Shown: positions 54,094 through 64,000 of the stretch, one piece after another
Layout: each line of letters begins with the position of its first letter
How positions within the stretch are numbered: position 1 is the first letter of the stretch
Source: Alcanivorax sediminis
GTDB lineage: Bacteria; Pseudomonadota; Gammaproteobacteria; Pseudomonadales; Alcanivoracaceae
DNA: 64,000 nt
NCBI RefSeq assembly: GCF_009601165.1
Contig: NZ_WIRE01000001.1
Coordinates: forward strand, 2,728,001-2,792,000
Direction of reading: 5' to 3'
Program-made: the position numbers and the translations under genes
The notes under the pieces: model-generated
What the model was told of the DNA's origin: nothing
Database searches by the model: none
The model's input: only the letters and a program-made list of their open reading frames with translations

Positions 54094-55926
54094 ATGGCCT
54101 TTCACGGCGCCATTCACACACGAATGATGCGTGGGCTGTTCATTGGTCTGTGCCTTTGCACGGGCCTGGCAGATGCCGGAGTCAACAAGAGTCACGCCAT
54201 CGCCATGCATGGCGAGCCACTCTATACCGCTGACTTTACCCATTTCCGTTATACCAATCCCAACGCTCCCAAGGGCGGCAGCCTGAAACTGCAGGTGGTT
54301 GGCAGTTTCGATACGCTCAACCCGTTCGTTGCCAAGGGCCGACCTGCTGTGGGCATGGGTGCTACGGATAACTCTTATCTGTACGACTCCCTCACCCTTC
54401 GCGGCGAGGACGAACCTTTTACGCAATACGGACTGCTGGCGAAAACCATTGAGTGGCCCGACGATCGCAGCTGGGTTCGTTACCATCTGAATGAGAAAGC
54501 CCGATTTTCCGATGGCGAACCGGTTCAGGCTGATGATGTCGCCTGGACCTTTAACACCCTGATCAAGGAAGGGCGCCCGTTCTATAGCTTTTACTATGGG
54601 GAAGTCGAGCGGGTTGAAATTAACGACCCGCTCACCGTCACTTTCCATTTCACCAGGAACAGCATCAACAAGGAGCTGCCTCTGATCATTGGCCAGCTTC
54701 CGATACTTCCCAAACACGTGTGGGACGGCAAGGAATTTGCCAAGGCAGGCATGACCATGCCGGTGGGGTCTGGCCCCTACCGCATTCTCAAAGCGGATCC
54801 GGGCAAGCAAATCGTTTACCAGCTCCGTGACGATTACTGGGCAAAAGATTTGCCGGTAATGAAGGGCCGCAACAATTTTGGCACCATCAGCTACGATTAT
54901 TTTCTAGATGAAAAAGCCGCCTTGATCGCATTCAAGGGCGGTAACTACGACTGGAGAAGCGAAACCAATTCCAAGGAGTGGGCAACCGCCTACAAAGGTC
55001 CAGCCTTCGAAAGTGGCAAAATCAAGACGGAAGTGGTGACCCACCAGAACCCAGCGGGCGCACAAGGATTCCTTTTTAACATCCGCAAACCGCTATTCCA
55101 GGACATGGTTCTGCGTAAAGCCATCGGCTATGCCTTCGATTTTGAATGGTCCAATGCCAATCTTTTCTACGGTCAGTACAAGCGTACCCGCAGCTACTTT
55201 GAGAATTCCGAGATGGCAGCCACAGGGCTGCCCTCGAAGGCCGAACTTGCCTTGCTGGCGCCCTTCCGGGATCAGCTTCCCGAGGAGGTTTTTACCCGCG
55301 AATACCAGCCTCCCAAAAGTGACGGTACCGGCCGTCCCCGTGAAAACCTTCGCGAAGCCCAGCGCATGCTCAAGGAAGCGGGCTACCAATTCCGTGACAG
55401 CAACCTGTTTACCCGCGATGGCAAGCCGGTGAAATTCGAGATCATGCTGATTTCACCTGCATTTGAGCGTGTTGTTTTGCCCTTCACGCGCAATCTTAAA
55501 GCGCTGGGTATCAATGCCAATGTGGTCACTCTGGACTCGGCCCAATACATCGAACGCCTGCGGAACTTTGAGTTCGACATGATGGTAGGAAGCATGGGCC
55601 AGTCCAGCTCGCCGGGTAATGAACAGAAAGAATACTGGAGCTCTGAAGCCGCCGACCGGCCTAACAGCCGCAACCTGATCGGCATCAAGAACCCGGTAGT
55701 AGACGCCCTGGTGGACAAAATTATTGCTGCCCCGGATCGAGACGCGCTGATCGTTGCCTGCCGGGCACTGGATCGCGTGCTGCAGTGGAACTACTACAGC
55801 GTGCTCAACTGGTATACCGATACCTACCGGATTGCCTATCAATCCCGCCTTGAGCACCCACAGTTCGGGCGCTACGTGGACCCGGGCACCGCCCTTGATA
55901 CCTGGTGGGACAGCACCGCGAAATGA
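54094..55926 (+). CDS. yejA: periplasmic oligopeptide-binding protein, second copy (YejA/NppA-like)
   Basis: Solute-binding protein of 610 residues, paralogous to the preceding gene: same layout, with [53 protein letters not shown] and [18 protein letters not shown]. Signal peptide about 1-29 (cleavage near GLADA). Strong AAGGAG ribosome site. The stop overlaps the yejB start (ATGA). The two copies differ considerably, so the duplication is old and the ligand ranges are probably different. Confidence 0.9.
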   Translation: MAFHGAIHTRMMRGLFIGLCLCTGLADAGVNKSHAIAMHGEPLYTADFTHFRYTNPNAPKGGSLKLQVVGSFDTLNPFVAKGRPAVGMGATDNSYLYDSLTLRGEDEPFTQYGLLAKTIEWPDDRSWVRYHLNEKARFSDGEPVQADDVAWTFNTLIKEGRPFYSFYYGEVERVEINDPLTVTFHFTRNSINKELPLIIGQLPILPKHVWDGKEFAKAGMTMPVGSGPYRILKADPGKQIVYQLRDDYWAKDLPVMKGRNNFGTISYDYFLDEKAALIAFKGGNYDWRSETNSKEWATAYKGPAFESGKIKTEVVTHQNPAGAQGFLFNIRKPLFQDMVLRKAIGYAFDFEWSNANLFYGQYKRTRSYFENSEMAATGLPSKAELALLAPFRDQLPEEVFTREYQPPKSDGTGRPRENLREAQRMLKEAGYQFRDSNLFTRDGKPVKFEIMLISPAFERVVLPFTRNLKALGINANVVTLDSAQYIERLRNFEFDMMVGSMGQSSSPGNEQKEYWSSEAADRPNSRNLIGIKNPVVDALVDKIIAAPDRDALIVACRALDRVLQWNYYSVLNWYTDTYRIAYQSRLEHPQFGRYVDPGTALDTWWDSTAK

Positions 55927-56999
55927 AACTCTACATAGGCAAACGCCTGTTACTGGTACTGCCGACCCTGTTTGGCATTCTACTGCTCAATTTTGTGGTT
56001 ATTCAGGCCGCCCCCGGCGGCCCTGTGGAGAAGACACTGGCTGAACTCCAGGGCATCGGCACGGGCGGTGCAGGCAGTAGCTTTGCCGGCAGCAGTGCCG
56101 ACACCATGAGTACCAGCAATTATCAGAATGCCAGAGGGTTGCCGCCGGAACTGGTAGAGCGCATCGAGAAAATGTACGGCTTTGACAAGCCTGCCCATGA
56201 GCGATTCTGGCTGATGGTGAAAAACTACTTCACCGGAAATTTCGGCGAATCCTACTATCGAGATCGTTCTGTCACAGAGTTGATTCTTGAGCGCCTCCCG
56301 GTCTCCATCTCTCTTGGCCTTTGGAGCACTCTGATTGCTTATCTGGTGTCGATCCCCCTGGGTATCCGCAAAGCGGTAAATGATGGCTCCCGTTTTGATA
56401 TCTGGAGCAGCACCGCCATCATCATCGGCTTTGCCATCCCCAGCTTTCTGCTCGGGCTTTTGTTGATTGTGGTGTTTTCCGGAGGCTCATATTTTGAGTG
56501 GTTTCCGCTTCGAGGCCTCACCTCAGACAACTTTGAAGAACTGAGCATGCTGGGCAAGATTGGCGATTATCTGTGGCACATCACCCTGCCCACTATCGCC
56601 ATTGTCGCTGGAAACTTCGCAGCCCTCACCATGTTGACCAAGAACTCGTTCATGGATGAGATCCGCAAGCAATATGTTCAAACCGCCCGGGCAAAAGGGC
56701 TGGCAGAAAAACAGGTTCTCTATGGGCACGTCTTCCGTAATGCCATGTTGATCATCATCGCGGGATTCCCTGCCGCGTTTATCAGCATGTTCTTTACCGG
56801 TGTTCTGCTGATCGAATTCATCTTTTCCCTGGACGGGCTTGGCTTACTCGGTTTTGAGGCTGTCATCAGTCGGGATTATCCTGTGGTGTTTGGCACCCTG
56901 TTTATCTTCACGCTGTTGAGCCTGGTGATGAAACTGGTCAGTGACCTCACTTATATGTGGGTGGACCCGCGCATCGACTTCGAACGGAGGGATCATTAA
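55923..56999 (+). CDS. yejB: peptide ABC transporter permease YejB/NppB
   Basis: Inner-membrane permease of 358 residues in the binding-protein-dependent family. The first helix ([36 protein letters not shown]) is the DppB/YejB N-terminal signature; five further helices follow, with the EAA-type loop [36 protein letters not shown] (about 241-276) that contacts the ATPase. ATG at 55923 overlaps the preceding stop; upstream in-frame codons are rejected. Confidence 0.94.
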   Translation: MKLYIGKRLLLVLPTLFGILLLNFVVIQAAPGGPVEKTLAELQGIGTGGAGSSFAGSSADTMSTSNYQNARGLPPELVERIEKMYGFDKPAHERFWLMVKNYFTGNFGESYYRDRSVTELILERLPVSISLGLWSTLIAYLVSIPLGIRKAVNDGSRFDIWSSTAIIIGFAIPSFLLGLLLIVVFSGGSYFEWFPLRGLTSDNFEELSMLGKIGDYLWHITLPTIAIVAGNFAALTMLTKNSFMDEIRKQYVQTARAKGLAEKQVLYGHVFRNAMLIIIAGFPAAFISMFFTGVLLIEFIFSLDGLGLLGFEAVISRDYPVVFGTLFIFTLLSLVMKLVSDLTYMWVDPRIDFERRDH

Positions 57000-58063
57000 T
57001 GGGATCCCCGCTTCGTAAACTGCTCGACAGGAATCCACTCAAGAACAACCCGGTCTGGGCTCGACAATGGCGTGCCTTCCGCAGCAATCGCCGCGGTTAT
57101 TGGTCACTGTGGATATTCCTGGCTCTGTTCGGGCTCAGCCTCGGTGCTGAGCTGGTCGCCAACGAAAAGCCCCTGCTGCTCAGTTATGACGGTAATCTGT
57201 ATGTCCCCGTGATTACCAGCTATCCGGAGACGACCTTTGGTGGCTTCTTCGAATCCGAAGCCAATTACCGGGATCCCGTTGTAGCCGAACTGATCAACGA
57301 TAAAGGCTGGATGATCTGGCCGCCGATTCGTTTCAGCTACAACACCATCAATTATGATCTGGAAGTACCCGCCCCTGCGCCCCCCTCTCCGGAAAATTGG
57401 CTGGGTACCGATGACCAGGGCCGCGATATCCTGGCTGGCCTGATCTATGGCTTCCGAATTTCCGTTTTGTTCGGGCTCATGCTTACCGTGCTCTCCAGTA
57501 TTGTCGGGATTATCGTCGGAGCGATGCAGGGCTATTACGGTGGCAAACTGGATCTGTTTGGGCAACGCTTCATCGAAATCTGGTCAAGCATGCCAACCCT
57601 GTTCCTGATCATCATCATTTCCAGCTTTGTCATCCCCAGTTTCTGGACTCTGCTGGTGATCATGCTGCTGTTTTCCTGGATGACGCTGGTGGATCTGGTA
57701 CGCGCCGAATTTCTGCGCGGCCGCAACATGGATTATGTGCGGTCCGCCAGGGCTATGGGGGTCAAGGCTCCCATGATCATGTTCCGCCACATGCTACCGA
57801 ATGCCATGGTGGCCACCCTCACCTTCCTGCCCTTTATCCTCAATAGCGCAGTGGTCACCCTCACCTCTCTGGATTTTATTGGCTTCGGGCTGCCGCCGGA
57901 TGCGCCTTCTCTTGGTCGTCTGGTTGGCCAGGGCAAGGCGAACCTGCATGCGCCCTGGATTGGGATCAGTGTGTTCGCCACCCTGACTATCATGCTTACC
58001 CTGCTGGTGTATATCGGTGAGGCAATCCGTGATGCTTTTGACACGAGGAAGTTCCTGCAATGA
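56999..58063 (+). CDS. yejE: peptide ABC transporter permease YejE/NppC
   Basis: Second permease of 354 residues. N-terminal RRGYWSLWIFLALFGLSL helix is followed by a periplasmic segment (about 60-135), then five helices after WLGTDDQGRDILAGLIYGFR, the DppC/YejE hallmark. The EAA loop is ARAMGVKAPMIMFRHMLPNAM. The start ATG overlaps the yejB stop (TAATG) with GGAGG 8 bases upstream, which fixes it. Confidence 0.94.
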   Translation: MGSPLRKLLDRNPLKNNPVWARQWRAFRSNRRGYWSLWIFLALFGLSLGAELVANEKPLLLSYDGNLYVPVITSYPETTFGGFFESEANYRDPVVAELINDKGWMIWPPIRFSYNTINYDLEVPAPAPPSPENWLGTDDQGRDILAGLIYGFRISVLFGLMLTVLSSIVGIIVGAMQGYYGGKLDLFGQRFIEIWSSMPTLFLIIIISSFVIPSFWTLLVIMLLFSWMTLVDLVRAEFLRGRNMDYVRSARAMGVKAPMIMFRHMLPNAMVATLTFLPFILNSAVVTLTSLDFIGFGLPPDAPSLGRLVGQGKANLHAPWIGISVFATLTIMLTLLVYIGEAIRDAFDTRKFLQ

Positions 58064-59634
58064 GTCTGCTCAGTATTCGCGGGCTGACCATTCGCTTTGG
58101 TGAGCAAACCGCTGTCGACAACATGGAGTTGCAACTGGATGCCGGTCGCATGTTGGCTCTGGTGGGTGAATCCGGATCCGGTAAATCGCTGACGGCACTG
58201 TCGCTGCTGGATCTGTTACCGGAGGCGGCGCATTGGTCTGCAGAACATATGACGCTGGCCGATCAAGACTTGTTGCGGCTGGATCACAAGCAGAAGCGCA
58301 CCCTTCGGGGCGGGCGTATCGGAATGATCTTTCAGGAGCCTCTCACCGCGCTCAACCCGCTGCACACGGTAGAAAAACAGATCAGCGAGAGCCTGTTTGT
58401 GCACCAGGGTATGAGCCAGGGCAAAGCCCGCGAGCGCTGTCTGGAACTGCTGGAGCAGGTTGAACTGCCAGCCACTGAAGACATGCTGCGCCGTTACCCC
58501 CACCAGCTCAGTGGTGGCCAGAGGCAGCGGGTCATGATCGCCATGGCCCTGGCCAACAATCCGGAAATCCTGATTGCGGATGAGCCCACTACCGCGCTGG
58601 ACGTGACGGTGCAGGAGACCATCCTCAAACTGATCAAGCGGCTGCAAACCGAGCTGGGCCTGTCTATCCTGCTGATCAGCCACGATCTGGGTGTGGTGAG
58701 CCGGTTTGCCGATGACATCATCGTCATGCACAAAGGCAAACCGGTGGAGGCCGGCCCCACCCATGAGGTATTGGCCAATCCGAAGGAAGACTACACCCGG
58801 CACCTGCTCAGCTCCGAGCCCAGCGGTCGCATGTCGCCGATTGCCAAGGACAGCCCGATCCTTCTTCAAGCCAGTGAAATCGAGGTTGCTTTCAAAGGCA
58901 AGCGTGCCCAGCTGTTTCAGCCAGCACCCGTATTCCGGGCAGTGGATAACATCAGCCTTTCCCTGCGCAAGGGAGAAACCCTTGGCATCGTTGGCGAATC
59001 CGGCTCGGGTAAATCCACTCTGGCGCTGGCTCTGCTGCGCCTGATCGGAAGCAAAGGCATTATCTCCCTGGACGGGCAGACGCTGCATGATCTCAGCCAG
59101 GGCCAATTGCGCCCGTGGCGCAGGCGCATGCAGGTTGTCTTTCAGGACCCCTTTGGCAGCCTCAATCCACGCATGACAATTGGGCAGATCATTGCTGAAG
59201 GTCTTGCCGTTCACGAACCTTCCATGGCCAGGGAGAAACGCGAGGAACGGGTCTCCGAGCTGCTTCGGGAAGTGGACCTTCCTCCCGAGACCCGACATCG
59301 CTACCCCCATGAATTTTCCGGTGGGCAGCGCCAGCGGATTGCCATTGCCAGGGCCCTGATCCTGAACCCTGACCTATTGATTCTGGACGAACCCACTTCG
59401 GCTTTGGACCGTAGCGTACAGTTCCAGATACTGGAGCTATTGAAATCGCTGCAGCAGCGCCATGGCCTGAGCTACCTGTTCATCAGCCATGACCTCAAGG
59501 TGATTCGTGCCATTTGTCACCGGGTGATGGTCATGAAAGACGGCAAAGTCGTTGAAGAAGGCGATGTACAAGCTATCTTTGATGCTCCGGCCAAGGCCTA
59601 TACCCAACGGCTGATTGCCGCGGCGTTTGCCTGA
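58060..59634 (+). CDS. yejF: peptide ABC transporter ATPase YejF/NppD (double ATPase)
   Basis: Fused ATP-binding subunit of 524 residues with two complete ABC domains. Domain 1 (about 1-250): Walker A GESGSGKS, signature [15 protein letters not shown], Walker [13 protein letters not shown]. Domain 2 (about 270-524): Walker [24 protein letters not shown] and [12 protein letters not shown]. The fusion replaces the separate DppD and DppF ATPases. ATGA overlap with yejE, so the whole transporter is one coupled unit. Confidence 0.95.
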   Translation: MSLLSIRGLTIRFGEQTAVDNMELQLDAGRMLALVGESGSGKSLTALSLLDLLPEAAHWSAEHMTLADQDLLRLDHKQKRTLRGGRIGMIFQEPLTALNPLHTVEKQISESLFVHQGMSQGKARERCLELLEQVELPATEDMLRRYPHQLSGGQRQRVMIAMALANNPEILIADEPTTALDVTVQETILKLIKRLQTELGLSILLISHDLGVVSRFADDIIVMHKGKPVEAGPTHEVLANPKEDYTRHLLSSEPSGRMSPIAKDSPILLQASEIEVAFKGKRAQLFQPAPVFRAVDNISLSLRKGETLGIVGESGSGKSTLALALLRLIGSKGIISLDGQTLHDLSQGQLRPWRRRMQVVFQDPFGSLNPRMTIGQIIAEGLAVHEPSMAREKREERVSELLREVDLPPETRHRYPHEFSGGQRQRIAIARALILNPDLLILDEPTSALDRSVQFQILELLKSLQQRHGLSYLFISHDLKVIRAICHRVMVMKDGKVVEEGDVQAIFDAPAKAYTQRLIAAAFA

Positions 59635-59720
59635 ATGCTGGCGGCAAAGAGCACAGAATCAGGAAACACACCGTTGCATTTCAATCAGGCCCGGATCACG
59701 TCACGGACGGCGAAATTGCC

Positions 59721-59726
59721 TATACT
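59721..59726 (+). promoter_or_regulatory. -10 element candidate for fabI
   Basis: TATACT 62 bases before the fabI start; the -35 position is poor. The 153-base gap after yejF has no terminator, so fabI may also receive read-through. Confidence 0.35.
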
Positions 59727-59787
59727 TGGCCGCAAAAGACCCTGACCAGACTCACCGGGAAACCATTACACGATTTGAGGGAAAATC

Positions 59788-60588
59788 ATGGGATTTCTTG
59801 CAGGTAAACGCTATCTGATCGTTGGTATCGCCAGCGACCGTTCCATCGCCACCGGTATTGCCGAAGCCATGCACCGCGAAGGTGCCGAGCTGGCCTTTAC
59901 CTACCAGAACGACAAGCTGAAGAGCCGCGTGGAAAAAGCCGCAGTGCGTTATGGAAGCAGTGCGGAGTTCTGCTTTCCCTGTGATGTGGTCAATGATGAC
60001 GAGATCAAAGCAGTGTTCGCAGGGTTGAGCCAGAAATGGGACGGCCTCGACGGCATCATCCACGCCGTGGGCTTTGCCCCGGCCCATGAGCTGGATGGCA
60101 ACTTCGTTGACGTGGCCACCCGTGAAGGCTTCAAGATTGCCCACGACATCTCCAGCTACAGCTTTGTGGCTCTGGCCCAGGCAGGCCATGAAATGATGAA
60201 AGGCCGCAATGCAGCCCTGCTGACGCTCAGCTACCATGCTGCCCGCCAGTCGGTGCCCAACTACAATGTCATGGGTCTCGCCAAGGCCAGCCTGGAAGCT
60301 TCCGTGCGCTACCTGGCGGCCAGCATGGGCCCGGAAGGTATCCGCGTTAACGGTATTTCTGCCGGCCCGATCCGTACCCTGGCGGCCTCCGGCATCAAGA
60401 AATTCCGCTCCATGCTGGATTACAACGCCGCCAAGGCACCGCTTCGTCGTAACGTCACCATCGAAGAGGTGGGCAACACCGCGGCCTTCCTGTGCTCTGA
60501 TCTGGCCTCCGGGATCACCGGTGAGATCACCTACGTGGATGCCGGTGCCAGCACCGTATCCATGCCCTTCGAGCTGGAAGCCGAATAA
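59788..60588 (+). CDS. fabI: enoyl-ACP reductase FabI (NADH)
   Basis: Performs the last reductive step of fatty-acid elongation and is the target of triclosan-type inhibitors. Short-chain-dehydrogenase fold of 266 residues. N-terminal nucleotide site [20 protein letters not shown]. The catalytic Tyr and Lys are in [19 protein letters not shown]. At the substrate Tyr loop it reads LSYHAARQ where many FabI have LSYLGAER. GAGGG precedes the start. A terminator follows at once. Confidence 0.95.
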   Translation: MGFLAGKRYLIVGIASDRSIATGIAEAMHREGAELAFTYQNDKLKSRVEKAAVRYGSSAEFCFPCDVVNDDEIKAVFAGLSQKWDGLDGIIHAVGFAPAHELDGNFVDVATREGFKIAHDISSYSFVALAQAGHEMMKGRNAALLTLSYHAARQSVPNYNVMGLAKASLEASVRYLAASMGPEGIRVNGISAGPIRTLAASGIKKFRSMLDYNAAKAPLRRNVTIEEVGNTAAFLCSDLASGITGEITYVDAGASTVSMPFELEAE

Positions 60589-60639
60589 CTGGATCGTCGG
60601 GAGCCGTGGCATAAGCCGCTCTTCCCATACAAATAAAAG

Positions 60640-60674
60640 AAAGCCCGCCAGGGAGCACCCGGCGGGCTTTTTTT
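60640..60674 (+). terminator. terminator of fabI
   Basis: AAAGCCCGCC-agggagcaccc-GGCGGGCTTT followed by a run of T. Confidence 0.9.
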
Positions 60675-60774
60675 GTGGCACTGGTTCGGCATCTGGCTAA
60701 CGACGCTACGTATTTACGACGCTCAGCACAGCCCCCAAGCAGAGGCTGAGCTTGCAGAGAATGATTCCCATAAT

Positions 60775-60804
60775 AAAAAAGCCCACCAATTGGTGGGCTT
60801 TTTT
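60775..60804 (-). terminator. terminator of ppiD
   Basis: Perfect palindrome AAGCCCACCAATTGGTGGGCTT with six A and six T at the ends, 25 bases past the ppiD stop. It works in both directions. Confidence 0.92.
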
Positions 60805-60829
60805 CAACCGGGTTTGGGCAACGCCAGTG

Positions 60830-62764
60830 TTACTGGGCGTCATCCGCATTCGGGCTGAGACGTGACGGGAACAGTTCCACATCACCTTCTTCACGCAACA
60901 TGGCAAGCACCTGACGGAAATTACGCTGCCCTTCCACATTGCTCAGCTCACCCAGAGCAGCCATTTGCTGTGCAGCACTGAGCGCTTCAACATTACCGTC
61001 TTCAACACGGGTCAGCTGATAAGCAACGAGAGAGCCATTGCCGGTGCGAATCATTGCAACGGCAGAGGACTCACCCTCAGCAGGACGAGGCAGAGCGAAA
61101 ACACCGTTAACCACTTCCATGGAGGGCTCTGCGCCACCGCGCTGTAATCCGTCCTGCTCTTCTACTTCGGTATCAAACAAGTCAGCCAGAGCCTCAAGAT
61201 CAGCGCCTTCAGCAATCTTGGCTTCTGCTTCAGCGAACAGGCTCTGCACCTTGTCAGCAGCCATGTCCCCTTTCAGTCGCTCACGAATGACGAAGGTGAC
61301 TTCTTCAAGTGGCAGAGGCTCGGCAGGCTTTTCTTCGGCAATGCGAACAGCAAGATACTGGCCGGGGTTCACCTCAATCAGTTCACTGTTGTGTCCATCA
61401 CGACGAACCTCATCTGTGCTGAGTGCCTGCTGGACCTGCGGATTTGCCAACGGCGCTGGCAGGGAGGAAAGCGGGACCCAGTCAGTGGTCTGAACCTGAG
61501 CATTCACTTCTTCAGCCGGGGTTTGAAGATCCCCATGCTCATAAAGCAGCTCTTCGAGAGCCGCTACATCATCGGCCAACATGGCTTCTGCACGGGCTTG
61601 CTTGAGATCCGCACGGATCTGGCCAGCCATCTGCTCCAACGGAGGCATATCGCGCTTCTCTGCCACATCAGTCACTTTGATCAAGTGAACGCCCGCGTCA
61701 CTGACCACAGGCTCGGACACCACGTTGGGCTCAAGACTGGCAATAGCTGTCTCCATCTCTTCGGGAAGGGCTCCCTTTGAGACTACACCCAGATCACCAC
61801 CAGAATTAGCAGAACCAGGATCATCGGAATACTCAGCAGCAGCATCCGCAAAGCTCATGCCCGCAGCAATGGCAGACGCAGCTTCGGTTGCACGCTGCTT
61901 GGCCGCGTTCAGATCACGATCACCACCCACCTCGATCAGAATGTGCGACACATGGCGAGCAGTGTTGGCTGTGGAATCTTCCATGATGGATTTGCGAACC
62001 TGGTACTCTGCCGCTACGTCTTCGTCACTGACGGTAACTTTGTCGGCATAGTCCGCTGTCGCCAATTCCACATAGGCAATACGAAACTCTTCAGGACGCA
62101 TGAATTCATCCTGATTATCGTTGTAGAAAGACCGGACTTCTTCATCGGTGACAGTGAAGCTATTGCGCAACTCATTCAGGTCCAGCTGGGCATAACGGAT
62201 GTCACGAACCTGCTCGCCGAGACGACGTTGCTCTTCGAGTTCGGCGGGCAAAGCAAAATCCGTTGCCATGAAACCTGAACGGTACTGCTCCTTGATCAAG
62301 TCCTGACGCAAGCCTCTCAGGTAACTCTGTGGAGTCATGCCTCGAGCACGCAGCTCTCGCTCAAAACGATCATTGGAAAACTTGCCATCTTCCTGGAACA
62401 GGGGCTGGCTTTGGATCATCGGGTTGAGCTGTGAAATGCTGTAAACCATGCCGGCATTCTCTGCGGCACTGAGGATCAACTGCTCATTAACCAGACCATC
62501 CAGCACCATTTCCGGGCGCACAAACGAATCCAGCATGGCGGGATTCATGTTCGGGCTTTGCTGACGCAGCATGTCCCGGACCCGTTCGACACGCTGATTG
62601 ACAGCACCACGGGTGATGGAATTGCCTTCCACCTCCGCAACAGTATCTGCAGAACTGCTGCCGGAGAAATAGTCCAGGAACGGAACGGCGACAAATGGGA
62701 TGACGATTGCGGCAAGCAACAACTTGCCAACGGGACCGCGGATAAACCGTCGGAACTCCTGCAT
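60830..62764 (-). CDS. ppiD: periplasmic peptidyl-prolyl isomerase/chaperone PpiD
   Basis: Inner-membrane-anchored folding factor of 644 residues associated with the Sec translocon. One N-terminal helix (about 13-34, KLLLAAIVIPFVAVPFLDYF), a SurA_N-like chaperone domain (about 40-190), and one parvulin domain at about 264-362 (ARHVSHILIEVGG through GGDLGVVSKGALPEEME). A C-terminal second chaperone region follows. It lies downstream of hupB and tRNA-Asp, in the usual lon-hupB-ppiD order. Confidence 0.95.
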   Translation of the reverse strand: MQEFRRFIRGPVGKLLLAAIVIPFVAVPFLDYFSGSSSADTVAEVEGNSITRGAVNQRVERVRDMLRQQSPNMNPAMLDSFVRPEMVLDGLVNEQLILSAAENAGMVYSISQLNPMIQSQPLFQEDGKFSNDRFERELRARGMTPQSYLRGLRQDLIKEQYRSGFMATDFALPAELEEQRRLGEQVRDIRYAQLDLNELRNSFTVTDEEVRSFYNDNQDEFMRPEEFRIAYVELATADYADKVTVSDEDVAAEYQVRKSIMEDSTANTARHVSHILIEVGGDRDLNAAKQRATEAASAIAAGMSFADAAAEYSDDPGSANSGGDLGVVSKGALPEEMETAIASLEPNVVSEPVVSDAGVHLIKVTDVAEKRDMPPLEQMAGQIRADLKQARAEAMLADDVAALEELLYEHGDLQTPAEEVNAQVQTTDWVPLSSLPAPLANPQVQQALSTDEVRRDGHNSELIEVNPGQYLAVRIAEEKPAEPLPLEEVTFVIRERLKGDMAADKVQSLFAEAEAKIAEGADLEALADLFDTEVEEQDGLQRGGAEPSMEVVNGVFALPRPAEGESSAVAMIRTGNGSLVAYQLTRVEDGNVEALSAAQQMAALGELSNVEGQRNFRQVLAMLREEGDVELFPSRLSPNADDAQ

Positions 62765-62837
62765 GACTCTACTCCGTCAGGACATTCTCAAATAATTTTA
62801 TTCTTGAGGGTCATCTTGGGGATGCCCCTTGAAACTG

Positions 62838-62870
62838 AAAAAAGCGCATCCGCGAACGGGTGCGCTTTCT
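62838..62870 (-). terminator. terminator after tRNA-Asp
   Basis: Hairpin AAAGCGCAtcCG-cgaac-GGgTGCGCTTT; on the minus strand the stem is followed by a T-run. It ends the hupB/tRNA-Asp unit before ppiD. Confidence 0.8.
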
Positions 62871-62875
62871 CAAAC

Positions 62876-62952
62876 TGGCGGAGCGGACGGGACTCGAACC
62901 CGCGACCCCCGGCGTGACAGGCCGGTATTCTAACCAGCTGAACTACCGCTCC
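62876..62952 (-). tRNA. tRNA-Asp, anticodon GTC
   Basis: 77 bases with encoded CCA on the minus strand. Acceptor GGAGCGG pairs with CCGCTCC; anticodon loop CTGTCAC gives GTC; T loop GGTTCGAGTCC. It starts 10 bases after the hupB stop, so it is probably cut from the hupB transcript. Confidence 0.96.
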
Positions 62953-62962
62953 TGCAATCAGT

Positions 62963-63235
62963 TTAGTTTACCGCGTCTTTCAGCGCCTTGCCGGCCTTGA
63001 AGCCCGGTACCTTGGCAGCTTTGATCTGGATGGTCTGGCCAGTCTGCGGGTTACGACCTTCACGAGCGGCACGCTCTTTAACAGCGAAAGTACCGAAACC
63101 TACCAGAGAAACGCTATCGCCGTTTTTCAGGGCGCCAGTTACCGCTTCCAAAGTAGCGTCCAAAGCGCGACCTGCGTCTGCTTTGGAAATGTCCGCGCTA
63201 GCGGCAATCGCATCAATCAACTCTGACTTATTCAC
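62963..63235 (-). CDS. hupB: nucleoid protein HU-beta
   Basis: DNA-bending histone-like protein of 90 residues. The whole sequence is [22 protein letters not shown], then the [22 protein letters not shown] arm with the DNA-intercalating RNPQTG, ending [19 protein letters not shown] site precedes the start. It lies between lon and tRNA-Asp. Confidence 0.97.
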   Translation of the reverse strand: MNKSELIDAIAASADISKADAGRALDATLEAVTGALKNGDSVSLVGFGTFAVKERAAREGRNPQTGQTIQIKAAKVPGFKAGKALKDAVN

Positions 63236-63418
63236 AAAGTTCCCCTTTCTGTTTTTTCCCGGTTTTATGGTCGAGGCGGATGCACTCTCCTAAGCGAAGC
63301 CGACTTTATACCAATGGGTATAGGGGGCGTCAAGGAAGGAAAAATGCAATCTCACCCAAGTTTAAAAAGTTGAAAAACCAAACAGATCAATACGTTAAAT
63401 TACTTTAAATATGATCCA

Positions 63419-64000
63419 TCAGTGTGTACTGGGTCGTTTGTTACCTTCCTGGTTTTTCTCTTCTGAAAGCGCTAAATCCTCGTCCTGCTCCGCCTGGGAG
63501 AGCGGGCTGGGCTGATGAGTCAACGCTACATCAAGCACCTGGTCAATCCATTTTACCGGTTTGATATCCAGGGATGCCTTGATATTCTCAGGAATCTCTT
63601 TCAGATCCCTTTCATTTTCTTCCGGAATCAATACCGTCTTGATTCCGCCGCGATGCGCCGCAAGAAGCTTCTCCTTGAGGCCACCGATGGGTAACACCTG
63701 ACCACGCAGTGTGATTTCACCTGTCATGGCAACATCAGCGCGCACCGGAATACCCGTCAACACCGAGACCATTGCAGTACACATGCCAATACCGGCGCTG
63801 GGACCATCTTTCGGGGTTGCCCCCTCAGGCACATGCATGTGCAGATCATTCCGCTCCAGAGAGCGACGGCGGATACCAAGGCTACCGGCCCGGCTTTTCA
63901 CCACTGTCCAGGCAGCCTGAATGGACTCCTGCATCACATCACCGAGTGAGCCGGTAGAGATTACCCGCCCCTTGCCAGGAGTGGAAACACTTTCAATGGT
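63419..64000 (-). CDS. lon: canonical ATP-dependent protease Lon, C-terminal part
   Basis: The 3' 193 codons of lon; the N-terminal domain and the ATPase lie beyond the right edge. The frame is open to position 64000 ([21 protein letters not shown] at the edge). The proteolytic dyad is visible: Ser in [11 protein letters not shown] and Lys in [15 protein letters not shown]. The tail after LDVALTH is acidic and variable. Adjacency to hupB identifies it as the main Lon, distinct from the AsrA-type protease at 29661. Confidence 0.95.
   Translation of the reverse strand, partial: TIESVSTPGKGRVISTGSLGDVMQESIQAAWTVVKSRAGSLGIRRRSLERNDLHMHVPEGATPKDGPSAGIGMCTAMVSVLTGIPVRADVAMTGEITLRGQVLPIGGLKEKLLAAHRGGIKTVLIPEENERDLKEIPENIKASLDIKPVKWIDQVLDVALTHQPSPLSQAEQDEDLALSEEKNQEGNKRPSTH

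Noticed and set aside
58216..59310. 364-codon open frame antisense to yejF
   Set aside because: Shadow of a double ABC ATPase with intact motifs on the other strand.

Overview
The window is a stretch of ordinary chromosome from a gammaproteobacterium. Gene content and order resemble Pseudomonas (pabB-thrH-cysB; cysI-DUF934; nudC, nhaB, dnaQ-rnhA, gloB, mltD, a two-binding-protein peptide ABC transporter, fabI, ppiD, hupB, lon). Protein character and the fil-type surface operon point to a marine Alcanivorax-like or other Oceanospirillales/Pseudomonadales relative; the genus is an inference from memory, not a search result. Coding density is high, genes are mostly in short operons, and many operons end in clear hairpin-plus-T terminators. 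No phage, insertion sequence, integrase or CRISPR array was seen. There are two tRNA genes, Pro(CGG) and Asp(GTC).

Layout. 1-2.8 kb (minus): 2-methylcitrate cycle genes gntR-prpB-prpC, with twin palindromic operator candidates before gntR. 2.9-10.4 kb (minus): a six-gene operon matching the Acinetobacter filABCDEF 'putative pilus system' (secreted repeat protein, C39 peptidase, two outer-membrane-like proteins, two lipoproteins). 10.6-15 kb: pabB (apparently broken near its 5' end), thrH, cysB and a 5'-nucleotidase. 15-18.2 kb: AlgP-like histone-like protein, PilZ protein, DUF3108, DUF2489 and a PGPGW-type membrane protein. 18.2-21.3 kb: methionine salvage mtnA-mtnB-mtnD-mtnC. 21.4-29.6 kb: rlmG, tRNA-Pro, YbhB-type protein, thpR, rimO, DMT exporter, lipoprotein hydrolase, ABC1 kinase and a methyltransferase. 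29.7-36.9 kb: a second, AsrA-type Lon protease, rluA, SET protein, a second ABC1 kinase, M48 lipoprotein protease, nfuA and DUF2970.

37-40.3 kb: cysI with its DUF934 partner (assimilatory sulfite reduction, in the same window as its usual regulator cysB) and a ZntB-like CorA transporter. 40.3-45.6 kb (minus): an operon of a ChpA-N-terminus-like protein, nudC, a membrane protein, sohB and acuI. 46-47.6 kb: nhaB behind a long leader. 47.8-50.6 kb: methyltransferase-rnhA-dnaQ, and divergent gloB. 50.7-60.6 kb: mltD, two tandem oligopeptide-binding proteins, yejBEF-type transporter and fabI. 60.8-64 kb (minus): canonical lon (cut by the window edge), hupB, tRNA-Asp and ppiD.

Most of the window is housekeeping. 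The parts that deserve attention are the fil-type operon, the apparent pabB frameshift, the paired gntR operators, the dispersed REP-like hairpins, the orphan ChpA-like protein fused operonically to nudC, and the coexistence of two Lon proteases.
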